A stretch of DNA of 10,521 bases from an uncultured Sulfurovum sp. (GTDB lineage Bacteria; Campylobacterota; Campylobacteria; Campylobacterales; Sulfurovaceae), in NCBI GenBank assembly GCA_902727905.1, contig CACVAR010000208.1, positions 10,594-21,114 of the forward strand, read 5' to 3'. The translations under genes were made by a program, and so were the position numbers. The notes below the pieces were generated by a model. It worked only from the letters and a program-made list of their open reading frames with translations. It made no database searches and was not told where the DNA came from. Each line of letters begins with the position of its first letter. Position 1 is the stretch's first letter. Below, in pieces: positions 1 through 8,045 of the stretch.

Positions 1-273
1 AGATGTAATCCTCCAAGACAGTTTAATGACTTCTCTGATAAAGCTCATCAAATTTTTGAAGCTTTTGGTCTTTATGCAAGTCCTGAGCGTGCTGAATCTT
101 TAGGTTCTAAAGCAGAAGTGTTATTTAAAAATGGAAAAATAACTGTTGATGTAATTGTTGACAATAAAATGGAAGGTGACGTTGTTGCACTTTCAGATTT
201 TAAATCAGCAGAAAATGTTTATGAGCTTTTTGGTGCTTCAAGATATCAAAAAGTTACAATTAGGAAGGTGTAA
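1..273 (+). CDS. nuoG: NADH-quinone oxidoreductase subunit G, 3' end only (partial)
   Basis: This is an open frame running in from the left edge. It encodes the last 90 residues of a protein and ends with TAA at 271-273. The visible part begins RCNPPRQFNDFSDKAHQ and contains GLYASPERAESLGSKAEV, followed by a short beta-rich tail ending VTIRKV. I read this as the C-terminal end of the large Fe-S/molybdopterin-like subunit of complex I. NuoG carries several Fe-S clusters in the peripheral arm and passes electrons from the NADH side towards NuoI. None of the cluster-binding cysteine motifs lie in the visible part. The assignment therefore rests on the tail sequence and on position: nuoG precedes nuoH in bacterial nuo operons, and only 2 bp separate this stop from the nuoH start. 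The 5' part lies outside the window. Confidence 0.85.
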   Translation, partial: RCNPPRQFNDFSDKAHQIFEAFGLYASPERAESLGSKAEVLFKNGKITVDVIVDNKMEGDVVALSDFKSAENVYELFGASRYQKVTIRKV

Positions 274-275
274 AT

Positions 276-1298
276 ATGGATGCAACAATGTTACCTGAAG
301 TGACGGCTGCTGGAGTTATTGTTAAAGCAGTTATTATTTTGGCAGTTATTGCAGCAATTGCAGGATTTGGTACTTATATAGAGAGAAAAATCCTTGCATT
401 TATGCAAAGAAGACTTGGACCAACGCATGTAGGTCCTTTTGGATTACTTCAACTTGCTGCAGATGGGATTAAGCTTTTTACAAAAGAGGATATTATTCCT
501 CAACATGCTAATAAGTTTATATTTGCCATTGCCCCTGTTATTACAGCAGCTACAGCATTTATTGCTTTAGCAGCTGTTCCTGTATTCCCAGATTTTACAA
601 TATGGGAATGGGTACCATTTTTAGGGGGTGTATTTGTTCCCTCAATTGCTGCTGATATCAATGTAGGAATTTTATTTGTTCTTGGAATGATGGCATCTGG
701 GCTTTATGGTCCACTACTTGCTGGTATGGCACAAGCAAACAAATGGGGTATTATTGGATCTGCTAGAACAGCAATTCAGTTTCTTTCTTATGAAGTTGTG
801 ACAGGGCTTTCTATTTTGGCACCTATTATGATAGTTGGGTCTTTATCTTTTGTTGATTTTAACAATTACCAAACAGATGGTTTATGGATGGTTGTTTATC
901 AACCAGTTGCGTTTATTCTCTTTATTATTGCAGGTTTTGCAGAGACAAACAGAACACCATTTGACCTTCTTGAACATGAAGCAGAGATTATTTCTGGTTA
1001 TGTAACAGAGTATTCTGGTATGCGATGGGGACTATTCTTTATTGGTGAGTATGCAAATATGATTACCATTGGTATTATTGCCTCTGTGGTTTTCCTTGGT
1101 GGATATAATGATTTCTGGTTTATTCCAGCTTGGATTATGATTATTCTTAAGATAGCCTTTTCATTCTTCTTTATGTTGTGGGTAAGAGCCTCTTGGCCAC
1201 ACGTAAGACCTGATCAATTGATGTGGTTATGTTGGAAAGTACTAATGCCATTAGCCGTAATTAACATTCTTATTACTGGTCTAGTGATAATGATATAA
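276..1298 (+). CDS. nuoH: NADH-quinone oxidoreductase subunit H (ND1 homologue)
   Basis: NuoH is the membrane subunit at the heel of complex I. It helps form the quinone chamber and links electron transfer to the proton-pumping arm. The product has 340 residues, slightly longer than the usual 320-335, with about eight hydrophobic helices. Visible family signatures are ERKILAFMQRRLGP (36-49), GLLQLAADGIKLFTKE (56-71), AETNRTPFD (222-230) followed by the acidic stretch ending EYSG (245-248), and the C-terminal WVRASWPHVRPDQ (302-314). The acidic loop around E233, E235 and E237 matches the conserved carboxylates near the quinone site. AGGAAGG at 262-268, inside the nuoG end, is spaced 7 bases from ATG 276, which supports this start over the next Met at codon 5. 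The gene follows nuoG by 2 bp and precedes nuoI by 9 bp in one operon. Confidence 0.97.
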   Translation: MDATMLPEVTAAGVIVKAVIILAVIAAIAGFGTYIERKILAFMQRRLGPTHVGPFGLLQLAADGIKLFTKEDIIPQHANKFIFAIAPVITAATAFIALAAVPVFPDFTIWEWVPFLGGVFVPSIAADINVGILFVLGMMASGLYGPLLAGMAQANKWGIIGSARTAIQFLSYEVVTGLSILAPIMIVGSLSFVDFNNYQTDGLWMVVYQPVAFILFIIAGFAETNRTPFDLLEHEAEIISGYVTEYSGMRWGLFFIGEYANMITIGIIASVVFLGGYNDFWFIPAWIMIILKIAFSFFFMLWVRASWPHVRPDQLMWLCWKVLMPLAVINILITGLVIMI

Positions 1299-1307
1299 GG
1301 GAAAGAG

Positions 1308-1931
1308 ATGAGTTTAGAACAATTTAAAGACAGAAATGTCGGAACACAAAATTATGTAAAACTAGATTTAGAGCATACCCCGACAGAGGGTTGGTGTAAA
1401 TTTAAACAAGTAGTTAAAAGAACATTCCAACCTGAACTTTTTCAGGGACTGGGTGTAACACTTAGAGAAATGATAAATGCACTCTTTAGAAACAAAATGC
1501 ATACAACTAAGTATCCATTTGAGAAGTTACCAATTTCTCCTCGTTATAGAGCTGTACATGACATGCTCAGATTAATGGAGTCGGGAAACTATCGTTGTAT
1601 TGGTTGTGGACTTTGTGAAAAAATCTGTATTTCAGACTGTATTGCAATGGAGACAAAATATGACGAAAATCAAAGAAAAGAGGTATCTGAATATACCATT
1701 AACTTTGGTCGTTGTATTTTTTGTGGTTACTGTGCAGAAGTTTGTCCAGAGTTGGCAATTGTCCATGGTGGACGTTTTGAAAATGCTTCAGAACAGAGAG
1801 CAGGTTTTTCATTATTTGAAGATATGTTAACGCCAATGGATCAGTTAAATCAACAACAAGAGTATGCAGGATTTGGTGCCATTAGCCCTAATGCAGACGA
1901 AAATATTAAATCAACGCCATTAGCGTACTAG
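1308..1931 (+). CDS. nuoI: NADH-quinone oxidoreductase subunit I, 2x[4Fe-4S] ferredoxin-like
   Basis: NuoI carries the two tetranuclear clusters (N6a and N6b) that pass electrons towards the last cluster before quinone. The protein has 207 residues. The first binding motif is CIGCGLCEKIC, with cysteines at 97, 100, 103 and 107. The second is CIFCGYCAEVCP, with cysteines at 136, 139, 142 and 146. The proline that normally follows the fourth cysteine is kept in the second motif. In the first it is replaced by Ile, and an extra Cys follows at 111. The N-terminal part (about 40-65) is the amphipathic region that sits on the membrane next to NuoH, and PISPRYRAVH (75-84) precedes the cluster domain. 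The C-terminal 50 residues are polar and rich in Gln and Asn. AAGG overlapping the nuoH stop serves as ribosome binding site for ATG 1308. Confidence 0.97.
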   Translation: MSLEQFKDRNVGTQNYVKLDLEHTPTEGWCKFKQVVKRTFQPELFQGLGVTLREMINALFRNKMHTTKYPFEKLPISPRYRAVHDMLRLMESGNYRCIGCGLCEKICISDCIAMETKYDENQRKEVSEYTINFGRCIFCGYCAEVCPELAIVHGGRFENASEQRAGFSLFEDMLTPMDQLNQQQEYAGFGAISPNADENIKSTPLAY

Positions 1932-1944
1932 GAAAGGAGAAAAA

Positions 1945-2529
1945 ATGTATGAATCTATAGCCTTTTATGTATTTGCAATATCGACAACAATTTTGTTCTT
2001 GATTACTGTAATGAGTAAAAACGTTCTTTATGCCATGACAGCTTTAGCAGCTGGTATGGTTATGATTTCTGGTTTCTTCTTTCTTTTAGGAGCAGATTTC
2101 TTAGGTGTTGTTCAACTTGTTGTCTATGTAGGAGCTGTTATGGCACTTTACGCATTTGGTATGATGTTCTTTGATGCAACTAAAGACATTAAAGAGAAAC
2201 ATCAAAATCCTGCTTTAGTATTTTTATTAGGTGGACTAATGGCACTTGTGTTTGTTGTTATGTTCTCTGCACCAATTATTGGTGATAATATAAAAGCGTT
2301 TTATCCAGTTATTGAAGGTGTAGGAAATGCACAAGCTGTTGGTATGGTTCTTTTTACTAAGTATTTGGTACCGTTTGAAGTAGCAGGACTTCTATTATTA
2401 GTTGCAATGATTGCTGGTATTATTTTAGCTGGTAAGAAAATGGATTACTCTTTAACGGAGTCAGAAGCTGCTGATGAAGAGATGAAAATAGAACCGAATA
2501 GTATAGAGATTCAAAAAGGAGATGCATAA
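1945..2529 (+). CDS. nuoJ: NADH-quinone oxidoreductase subunit J (ND6 homologue)
   Basis: NuoJ is a small membrane subunit between the quinone-site region and the pumping modules. The 194-residue protein has five predicted membrane helices (about 3-22, 28-50, 53-76, 90-110 and 137-163). The third helix carries YVGAVMALYAFGMMFF (61-76), matching the conserved NuoJ/ND6 helix that forms the pi-bulge in the coupling path. GMVLFTKYLVPFEVAGLLLL (133-152) matches the last conserved helix, including the PFE motif. The final 30 residues form an acidic hydrophilic tail. The ribosome binding site AAGGAG at 1934-1939 is strong and well spaced for ATG 1945. The gap to nuoI is 13 bp. The stop codon overlaps the nuoK start as TAATG, which suggests translational coupling of these two partners. 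Confidence 0.96.
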   Translation: MYESIAFYVFAISTTILFLITVMSKNVLYAMTALAAGMVMISGFFFLLGADFLGVVQLVVYVGAVMALYAFGMMFFDATKDIKEKHQNPALVFLLGGLMALVFVVMFSAPIIGDNIKAFYPVIEGVGNAQAVGMVLFTKYLVPFEVAGLLLLVAMIAGIILAGKKMDYSLTESEAADEEMKIEPNSIEIQKGDA

Positions 2530-2837
2530 TGTTAGAGATTGGTGTAAATCATTATCTCATACTTTCAGGTTTACTGTTTAGTATTGGTTTTATGGGAGTA
2601 CTAAGAAGAAAAAATCTTTTGATGCTTTTCTTTGCTACTGAAGTTATGTTAAATGCTGTAAATATTGCTTTTGCAGCTATTGGAAATTATTATGGTGACT
2701 TATCTGGGCAAATGTTTGCTTTCTTTGTTATCGCTGTTGCAGCTTCAGAAGTAGCTGTTGGTTTAGGACTTTTAATCTTACTTTACAAAAAGTATGGTTC
2801 ATTAGATCTTGATGTAATCTCATCAATGAAAGGATAA
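2529..2837 (+). CDS. nuoK: NADH-quinone oxidoreductase subunit K (ND4L homologue)
   Basis: NuoK is a three-helix membrane subunit that forms part of the proton path between NuoJ/NuoH and the antiporter-like subunits. The 102-residue length is close to the usual 100. Both functional membrane glutamates are visible: E38 in FFATEVMLNAVNIAF and E74 in AAASEVAVGLGLLILL, corresponding to E36 and E72 of the Escherichia coli protein. The C-terminal end, SLDLDVISSMKG, matches the conserved short tail of the family. The ATG shares its A with the last base of the nuoJ stop. AAAGGAG at 2515-2521, inside the nuoJ coding end, is the ribosome binding site. Confidence 0.97.
   Translation: MLEIGVNHYLILSGLLFSIGFMGVLRRKNLLMLFFATEVMLNAVNIAFAAIGNYYGDLSGQMFAFFVIAVAASEVAVGLGLLILLYKKYGSLDLDVISSMKG
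2829..2834 (+). promoter_or_regulatory. Ribosome binding site deciding the nuoL start
   Basis: Three closely spaced in-frame ATG codons (2841, 2847 and 2853) could begin nuoL. AAAGGA here is 6 bases before the first one, which is the usual spacing. It would be too far from the third, so ATG 2841 is chosen. The site lies inside the last codons of nuoK. Confidence 0.6.
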
Positions 2838-2840
2838 GAA

Positions 2841-4814
2841 ATGGATATGAATATGGAAAGTTTAGTATACATAGCACTTTTTGCTCCTTTTGTTGGATCA
2901 ATGTTTGCTGGACTACTATTTGGTAATGCACCAAGAACACACTTAACAGGAATAGTTGCTTCAATTTTAATTTTTGTGGCATTTCTTGCATCGGCAACGT
3001 TAGCGTATCATGTAGCAACCGTTGGTCCAGTACATGTAAAAATGATGGACTGGATTACGATTGGTGATTTGAGTATACCTTTTGGTTTCCTCGTAGATCA
3101 AATTTCAGTTACTATGATGGTGGTTGTAACACTTGTTTCAACCATTGTTCATATCTATGCTACAGGTTATATGGATCATGATAAGTCTTACAACAGATTC
3201 TTCTCTTACTTATCAGCATTTGTTTTCGCAATGATGATTTTAGTAATGTCAGATAACTTTGCTGGACTGTTTATTGGTTGGGAAGGTGTTGGTGTTTGTT
3301 CATGGTTACTGGTAGGTTTCTGGTATCATAAAAAAGACAGACCTTTTGAAGAAAACCCTTCAATCTCTCCTTCATGGGCAGCAAATGAAGCGTTCATTAT
3401 GAACCGTGTTGCTGACCTTGGAATGTTGGTTGGTATCTTCTTAATTTACTGGAACATTGGTTCTTTACAATATGATGTTGTATTTGAAGCAATGCCAAAT
3501 CTTGCAGATGGAATCTTAGTTTCAATTGCCATTGCACTCTTTATTGGTGCAATGGGGAAATCAGCTCAGTTTCCATTACATACATGGCTTACTGATGCGA
3601 TGGAAGGTCCTACTCCAGTTTCAGCACTAATTCACGCTGCGACAATGGTAACAGCTGGGGTATTCTTAGTAATTCGTTCTAACCCACTTTATAGTTTAGA
3701 TGCTGTTTCAGGTGTTTCAATGTTCATTGCCATACTTGGTACTTTTGTTGCCTTCTATGCCGCATCGATGGCATTGATTGCTAGAGATATTAAACGTATT
3801 GTTGCACTTTCAACGCTTTCACAATTAGGTTATATGTTTGCAGCTGCTGGACTTGGAGCATATTGGATTGCACTTTTCCACCTAGCAGCTCACGCATTCT
3901 TTAAAGCACTTCTTTTCTTAGGTGCTGGTAATGTTATGCATGCAATGGATGATGAACTTGATATCTTTAAAATGGGTGGACTGAAAACAGCCATGAAAGC
4001 ATCTTACTGGTATATGGGTATTGCATCATTTGCACTTGCTGGTCTTCCGTTTATGGCTGGTTTCTATTCTAAAGATGCAATTATTGAAACAGCATTTAAT
4101 GAGGGTACTTTTATTATTTGGGGAATGTTAGTGATTACTGCTGGTATGACAGCATTCTATTCTTTCAGACAAGTATTTTTCTCGTTCCATGGTGAAAAAC
4201 GTTATGAGCCTTTAGGCTTCCACCCACATGATATGTATAAATATGTATTAATTGCAATGGCACCATTAGCGATATTGGCTGTTTCATTTGGTTGGTTAAT
4301 GGGTTACTATAAAGAGTTTATTTATGGACTTAATGAAAGTGTTCAATACGAGATGAGTGATCATACTCATCATTTGGCTATCTACTTAGCAGCATTGGTA
4401 GTCGTAATTGCTATTGGCGCTATATTCCTTGCATGGAAAAAGTACGGTGGTGAAGGTGATAAAGCTTGGAAAAGAGATGAGGCGTTTGAACAATCATTTA
4501 TTTATAAGTTACTTGAGAACCAATATTATGTTCCTAAGTTCTATGATGAATTTATTGTTAAACCATACACAATCACTTCGGCTAAGTTTTGGGAAATTGA
4601 TAAAGCAATGGTTGATGGATCAGTTGATAAAATAGGTAGAGCTTGTTTAAAAATAGGTGACACAACCAGAGGAATGCAGAATGGTAACTTGTCATCATAC
4701 CTTAACTGGATGGGTCTGGGTGCCTTGATTTTAGTTCTTGTTGCTGCATTTTCAACGATAACAACAGAGAGTATTGTTGAGTGTCTTAGAGCAGTAGCTG
4801 GAAAGGGAGAATAG
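2841..4814 (+). CDS. nuoL: NADH-quinone oxidoreductase subunit L (ND5 homologue, distal proton pump)
   Basis: NuoL is the outermost antiporter-like subunit of the complex I membrane arm. It carries a proton channel and a long lateral helix that runs along NuoM and NuoN. The product has 657 residues, longer than the E. coli protein (613). Conserved residues can be placed: E148 in GWEGVGVCSWLLVGF (146-160), D192 in NRVADLG, K240 in GKSAQFPLHTWLTDAM (239-254), H265 in SALIHAATMV, K355 in HAFFKALLFLGAG, and K411-D412 in GFYSKDAI. The antiporter-like core ends around residue 450. The region from about 540 to 625 is polar and charged, fitting the lateral helix, and a last membrane helix follows (about 623-640). 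Part of the extra length lies in the loop at 163-182 (KKDRPFEENPSISPSW) and in the tail. The stop codon is immediately followed by nuoM. Confidence 0.97.
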   Translation: MDMNMESLVYIALFAPFVGSMFAGLLFGNAPRTHLTGIVASILIFVAFLASATLAYHVATVGPVHVKMMDWITIGDLSIPFGFLVDQISVTMMVVVTLVSTIVHIYATGYMDHDKSYNRFFSYLSAFVFAMMILVMSDNFAGLFIGWEGVGVCSWLLVGFWYHKKDRPFEENPSISPSWAANEAFIMNRVADLGMLVGIFLIYWNIGSLQYDVVFEAMPNLADGILVSIAIALFIGAMGKSAQFPLHTWLTDAMEGPTPVSALIHAATMVTAGVFLVIRSNPLYSLDAVSGVSMFIAILGTFVAFYAASMALIARDIKRIVALSTLSQLGYMFAAAGLGAYWIALFHLAAHAFFKALLFLGAGNVMHAMDDELDIFKMGGLKTAMKASYWYMGIASFALAGLPFMAGFYSKDAIIETAFNEGTFIIWGMLVITAGMTAFYSFRQVFFSFHGEKRYEPLGFHPHDMYKYVLIAMAPLAILAVSFGWLMGYYKEFIYGLNESVQYEMSDHTHHLAIYLAALVVVIAIGAIFLAWKKYGGEGDKAWKRDEAFEQSFIYKLLENQYYVPKFYDEFIVKPYTITSAKFWEIDKAMVDGSVDKIGRACLKIGDTTRGMQNGNLSSYLNWMGLGALILVLVAAFSTITTESIVECLRAVAGKGE

Positions 4815-6338
4815 ATGGACGCGATATTAAGTATATTAATATTTTTTCCTGCTTTAGCAGGGTTTTTAGGTTTTATTGTTGACAAAAACTCAGCAAAAGT
4901 TTATGGTATTGCAGTAGCAACCATTGAGTTACTTTTAGCACTTTGGTTATGGGCTAAATTTGATACTACAAATGGTGGTATGCAATTTACAGAAAAAGTG
5001 TCACTTATTTCTGACTTTGGTATTTCTTATAATGTAGGTGTTGATGGTATTTCACTATTTATAGTAATTATGGCAGCACTTATTACGCTTCTAGGAATTA
5101 TTTTACTTAGACCTGACACAAAGAATATGAAAAATATGATTGTTTCTCTTCTTTTCTTAGAGATGACAATGGTAGGTGTATTCTTAACATTAGATGCAAT
5201 TGTTTTCTACTTGTTCTGGGAGCTTTCTTTAGTACCAATGTTATACATCATTGGTGCATGGGGTGGACCAACAAGAGTTTATGCAGCTGTTAAGTTCTTC
5301 CTCTATACCTTTGTTGGATCATTAATTATGTTAGTAGGTCTTCTTTCGATGGCTTATCTTTATCATGATGCGAATGGTGTTTGGACATTCTCTTTACTCG
5401 ATTGGTATACTTTACCATTAACAGAGACACAACAGTTTTGGTTGTTCTTGGCTTTTTTTGCTGGTTTTGCTATCAAAGTGCCAATGTTTCCATTCCATAC
5501 TTGGTTACCACATGCTCACGGTCAAGCACCGACAATTGGTTCTGTAATTCTTGCAGCTGTGCTGCTTAAAATGGGTACTTATGGATTTGTTAGATTTTCA
5601 TTACCAATTTTACCAGATGCTTCAGTAACATTTACGCCGTTCATTATGGTACTGTCACTAATTATGGTTATCTATACAGCCATGATCGCTTTTGCTCAAA
5701 AAGATATGAAGCAAGTTATTGCTTATTCCTCAGTTTCACACATGGGTGTGATTATGCTGGGTGTGTTCGCAATGAATGCTGAAGGTCTTGGTGGATCTGT
5801 ATTCTTGATGTTATCACATGGTATTGTTTCAGGTGCATTGTTTATGCTTGTTGGTGTAATTTATGAGCGTACAGGTACAAAAATTATGGATGAGTTTGGT
5901 GGTCTTGCTGCTGTTATGCCAATCTATGCAACAGTATTTGGTATTATGCTGATGGCATCAGTTGGTCTTCCATTGACTATTGGTTTCGTTGGAGAATTTT
6001 TAGTACTTTTAGGTTTCTATCAAGTATCACCTATTGGAACAATTTTAGCTGCTACAACAATTATTATTGGGTCAGTTTATATGTTAGCTCTATTTAAGAA
6101 GTCATTTTTTGGTCCAGTAAGACATGAGAAAAATTTAGGATTAAAAGACTTAGATAAAAGAGAATTGTCAGCGTTAATTCCATTGGTACTTATTACTATT
6201 TGGTTAGGGGTTTATCCTAATCCAGTATTAGGACCAATTGATAACTCTGCACAGAAAATTTTAGTTGACATGGAAAACAGAGCCATCTCTCCTGCTACTA
6301 AAGAAGCAATTATACTTTCGAAAAAGGAGGCAAACTAA
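4815..6338 (+). CDS. nuoM: NADH-quinone oxidoreductase subunit M (ND4 homologue, proton pump)
   Basis: NuoM is the middle antiporter-like proton-translocating subunit. Its length of 507 residues is almost that of the E. coli protein (509). Key residues visible are E136 in FWELSLVPM (134-142), K221 in FAIKVPMFPFHTWLPHAH (218-235), K252 in VLLKMGTYGFVRF (249-261), H335 in LMLSHGIVSGALF, and E394 in GFVGEFLVLLG (390-400). These match the half-channel residues on helices 5, 7, 8 and 12. VGVDGISLF (74-82) is the conserved N-terminal motif. The gene starts on the base after the nuoL TAG, with AAGGGAGA at 4803-4810 inside nuoL as ribosome binding site. It overlaps nuoN by one base. About 14 membrane helices are expected. 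Confidence 0.97.
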   Translation: MDAILSILIFFPALAGFLGFIVDKNSAKVYGIAVATIELLLALWLWAKFDTTNGGMQFTEKVSLISDFGISYNVGVDGISLFIVIMAALITLLGIILLRPDTKNMKNMIVSLLFLEMTMVGVFLTLDAIVFYLFWELSLVPMLYIIGAWGGPTRVYAAVKFFLYTFVGSLIMLVGLLSMAYLYHDANGVWTFSLLDWYTLPLTETQQFWLFLAFFAGFAIKVPMFPFHTWLPHAHGQAPTIGSVILAAVLLKMGTYGFVRFSLPILPDASVTFTPFIMVLSLIMVIYTAMIAFAQKDMKQVIAYSSVSHMGVIMLGVFAMNAEGLGGSVFLMLSHGIVSGALFMLVGVIYERTGTKIMDEFGGLAAVMPIYATVFGIMLMASVGLPLTIGFVGEFLVLLGFYQVSPIGTILAATTIIIGSVYMLALFKKSFFGPVRHEKNLGLKDLDKRELSALIPLVLITIWLGVYPNPVLGPIDNSAQKILVDMENRAISPATKEAIILSKKEAN

Positions 6339-7846
6339 TGTTAGAACCTGTAAATATTTCCCTAGAGTCACTTAACTTGATGACCCTTATGCCAATGCTT
6401 ATAGCCGTTGGTGGTGGTTTACTTATTTTAATTATTGATTTAATAAAAGACAATCTTCATAAGTCTCTTTATGTGATTCTAACAGTACTGATTTTATTGA
6501 TTAATCTTGGGGTTACATTGGGCTTAAATTATGGAGCAAGTGAAAAAGGTTTCTTTGATATAATGTTAATCGACGGGGTATCAATTATTTCTCAAGTTCT
6601 TATTTTAGTTGCGTCAATTTTGTTTATACCATTGGCGTTAACTTCTAAAAGATTCCATGAGTATTCTTATCCTGAGTTCTTTGCATTATTTATGTTTATG
6701 ATTGCTGGTTTCCAGTTTATGGTAAGTTCAGATAATTTAATTTTAGTTTTTCTTGGTCTTGAAACAGCATCGCTTTCACTTTATACTTTAATAGCCATGC
6801 ATAATAGAGCTAATTCATTTGAAGCAGCTGTTAAATACTTTACTATGGGTGCATTAGCAGCAGCTTTCTTTACAATGGGTTCAGCCGTACTTTACGGTGT
6901 GTCTGGTTCATTAGAACTGGGTCAAATTGCTACGGCTATTGCAGATAGAATAAATGAGCCTGGAATTATGATTTTACTTCTTGGTGGTGCAGGGTTATTA
7001 TTAACTTCATTTGCATTTAAACTTTCACTTTTCCCATTCCATACATGGGCACCAGATGTTTATGAAGGAGCTTCAGCACCTTTAGCTGGATACATGTCAG
7101 TTGTTCCTAAAGTAGCAGCATTTGTTGTTTCTATGAGAATCTTTGAGATGTTTATTGACCTTCAAATCTTATGGGTTCAAAACATGATTATTTTCCTTGC
7201 TGTAATCACAATGACATTGGCAAACTTAATGGCATTGGTACAGCAAGATGTTAAGCGTATGTTAGCTTATTCATCTATCTCTCATGCTGGTTTTGTAATG
7301 GTTGCTATTGCACTGGCTACAGATAAAGCAAATACAGGGGTATTTTTATACTATGCGCTTTTCATGTTCACTAACTTAGGTGCATTTGCTATGTTATGGG
7401 TTAGTAGACATAAAGATAGAATCCACCATGAAAGATTTGACCACCCTTATGAGAAATTTTCTGGGATGATTAAAATCATGCCTATGGGTGCTATTGTAAT
7501 GGCATTGTTCATGTTATCTTTAGCTGGTGTTCCACCATTCTCTGTGTTCTGGGGTAAGATTTATCTTATGTCTGCAACAGTAGACGCTGGATATATTTGG
7601 TTGGCAGTTGTAATGGGTCTTAATTCAGCTATAGCTGCTTACTACTATTTAAAGCTGATTGTCTTCATGTTCTTAAAAGAGCCTACAGAAGCAGTAACGC
7701 AAGAGACTACTTATTACAATGTTTCAAAACCACTATTAACAATTCTTGGTTTTGCTGTATTTGTAACAGTAGGATCTATCTTATTAGTTAATCCATTAAT
7801 TGAATATATTTCGGTTATGGTTCAAGCTTCTAACTTTGGGATATAA
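6338..7846 (+). CDS. nuoN: NADH-quinone oxidoreductase subunit N (ND2 homologue, proton pump)
   Basis: NuoN is the antiporter-like subunit closest to NuoK. The product has 502 residues, close to the usual 480-500. Channel residues are in place: E142 in FLGLETASLSLYTL (138-151), K228 in FAFKLSLFPFHTWAPDVYEG (225-244), K258 in SVVPKVAAF (254-262), and K407 in FSVFWGKIYL (401-410). The conserved SAPLAGYMS (246-254) is also present. The start overlaps the nuoM stop as TAATG. AAGGAGG at 6324-6330 is the best ribosome binding site in the operon and supports ATG 6338. This is the last nuo gene here, and a terminator-like hairpin begins 18 bp after its stop. Confidence 0.97.
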   Translation: MLEPVNISLESLNLMTLMPMLIAVGGGLLILIIDLIKDNLHKSLYVILTVLILLINLGVTLGLNYGASEKGFFDIMLIDGVSIISQVLILVASILFIPLALTSKRFHEYSYPEFFALFMFMIAGFQFMVSSDNLILVFLGLETASLSLYTLIAMHNRANSFEAAVKYFTMGALAAAFFTMGSAVLYGVSGSLELGQIATAIADRINEPGIMILLLGGAGLLLTSFAFKLSLFPFHTWAPDVYEGASAPLAGYMSVVPKVAAFVVSMRIFEMFIDLQILWVQNMIIFLAVITMTLANLMALVQQDVKRMLAYSSISHAGFVMVAIALATDKANTGVFLYYALFMFTNLGAFAMLWVSRHKDRIHHERFDHPYEKFSGMIKIMPMGAIVMALFMLSLAGVPPFSVFWGKIYLMSATVDAGYIWLAVVMGLNSAIAAYYYLKLIVFMFLKEPTEAVTQETTYYNVSKPLLTILGFAVFVTVGSILLVNPLIEYISVMVQASNFGI

Positions 7847-7863
7847 TCTTTATTATATCTCCT

Positions 7864-7915
7864 AAGTGTTTTGATATTTAGTATTAGAACACTTTCTATT
7901 CTTTCTATTTTTTTT
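7864..7915 (+). terminator. Likely rho-independent terminator of the nuo operon
   Basis: AAGTGTTTTGAT (7864-7875) pairs with ATTAGAACACTT (7883-7894) as a 12-bp stem with two G-U wobbles and a 7-base loop. The stem is followed at once by a T-rich tract that includes eight Ts at 7908-7915. The stem has few G-C pairs, as expected in so AT-rich a genome. It starts 18 bp after the nuoN stop, with no further + strand gene for about 190 bp. Confidence 0.75.
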
Positions 7916-7983
7916 CACCTTTTTCGATTTCCTTTTCACTTTTCAAACTTTTACTTTTTAAATTAATTTTTATTTTTTAATAT

Positions 7984-8003
7984 ATAAATAAAATTTTATT
8001 TAT
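7984..8003. repeat. 20-bp perfect AT palindrome in the nuoN-glycosyltransferase spacer
   Basis: ATAAATAAAA (7984-7993) is followed directly by its exact reverse complement TTTTATTTAT (7994-8003). With no loop it is better suited to cruciform formation or to binding a dimeric protein than to an RNA hairpin. The surrounding spacer is close to pure A+T, which raises the chance of such a palindrome without function. Confidence 0.5.
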
Positions 8004-8039
8004 TTTTAATTTTTAAGCATGTTAATAATTATTAGATTG

Positions 8040-8045
8040 TATAAT
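8040..8045 (+). promoter_or_regulatory. Candidate sigma-70 -10 box for the glycosyltransferase gene
   Basis: TATAAT matches the consensus exactly and lies 40 bases upstream of the start codon at 8086. This would give a leader of roughly 30-35 bases. There is no TTGACA-like -35 at 17-bp spacing. A weaker TTTAAG occurs at 8012-8017, and campylobacterial sigma-70 promoters are known for poor -35 boxes and AT-rich upstream tracts. The box overlaps the left arm of the inverted repeat at 8041-8074. In such AT-rich DNA a TATAAT can also arise by chance. Confidence 0.45.

Noticed and set aside
1600..1830. A short + strand open frame inside nuoI in another frame
   Set aside because: It lies wholly within the Fe-S domain coding region, shows no recognisable domain, and the nuoI frame is certain.
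2728..3018. A - strand open frame across the nuoK/nuoL junction
   Set aside because: It is antisense to two certain genes, has a low-complexity Leu/Gln-rich product, and no sign of its own ribosome binding site. The same holds for the other short frames inside nuoL (4408-4635, 4541-4885) and nuoM (5381-5569).
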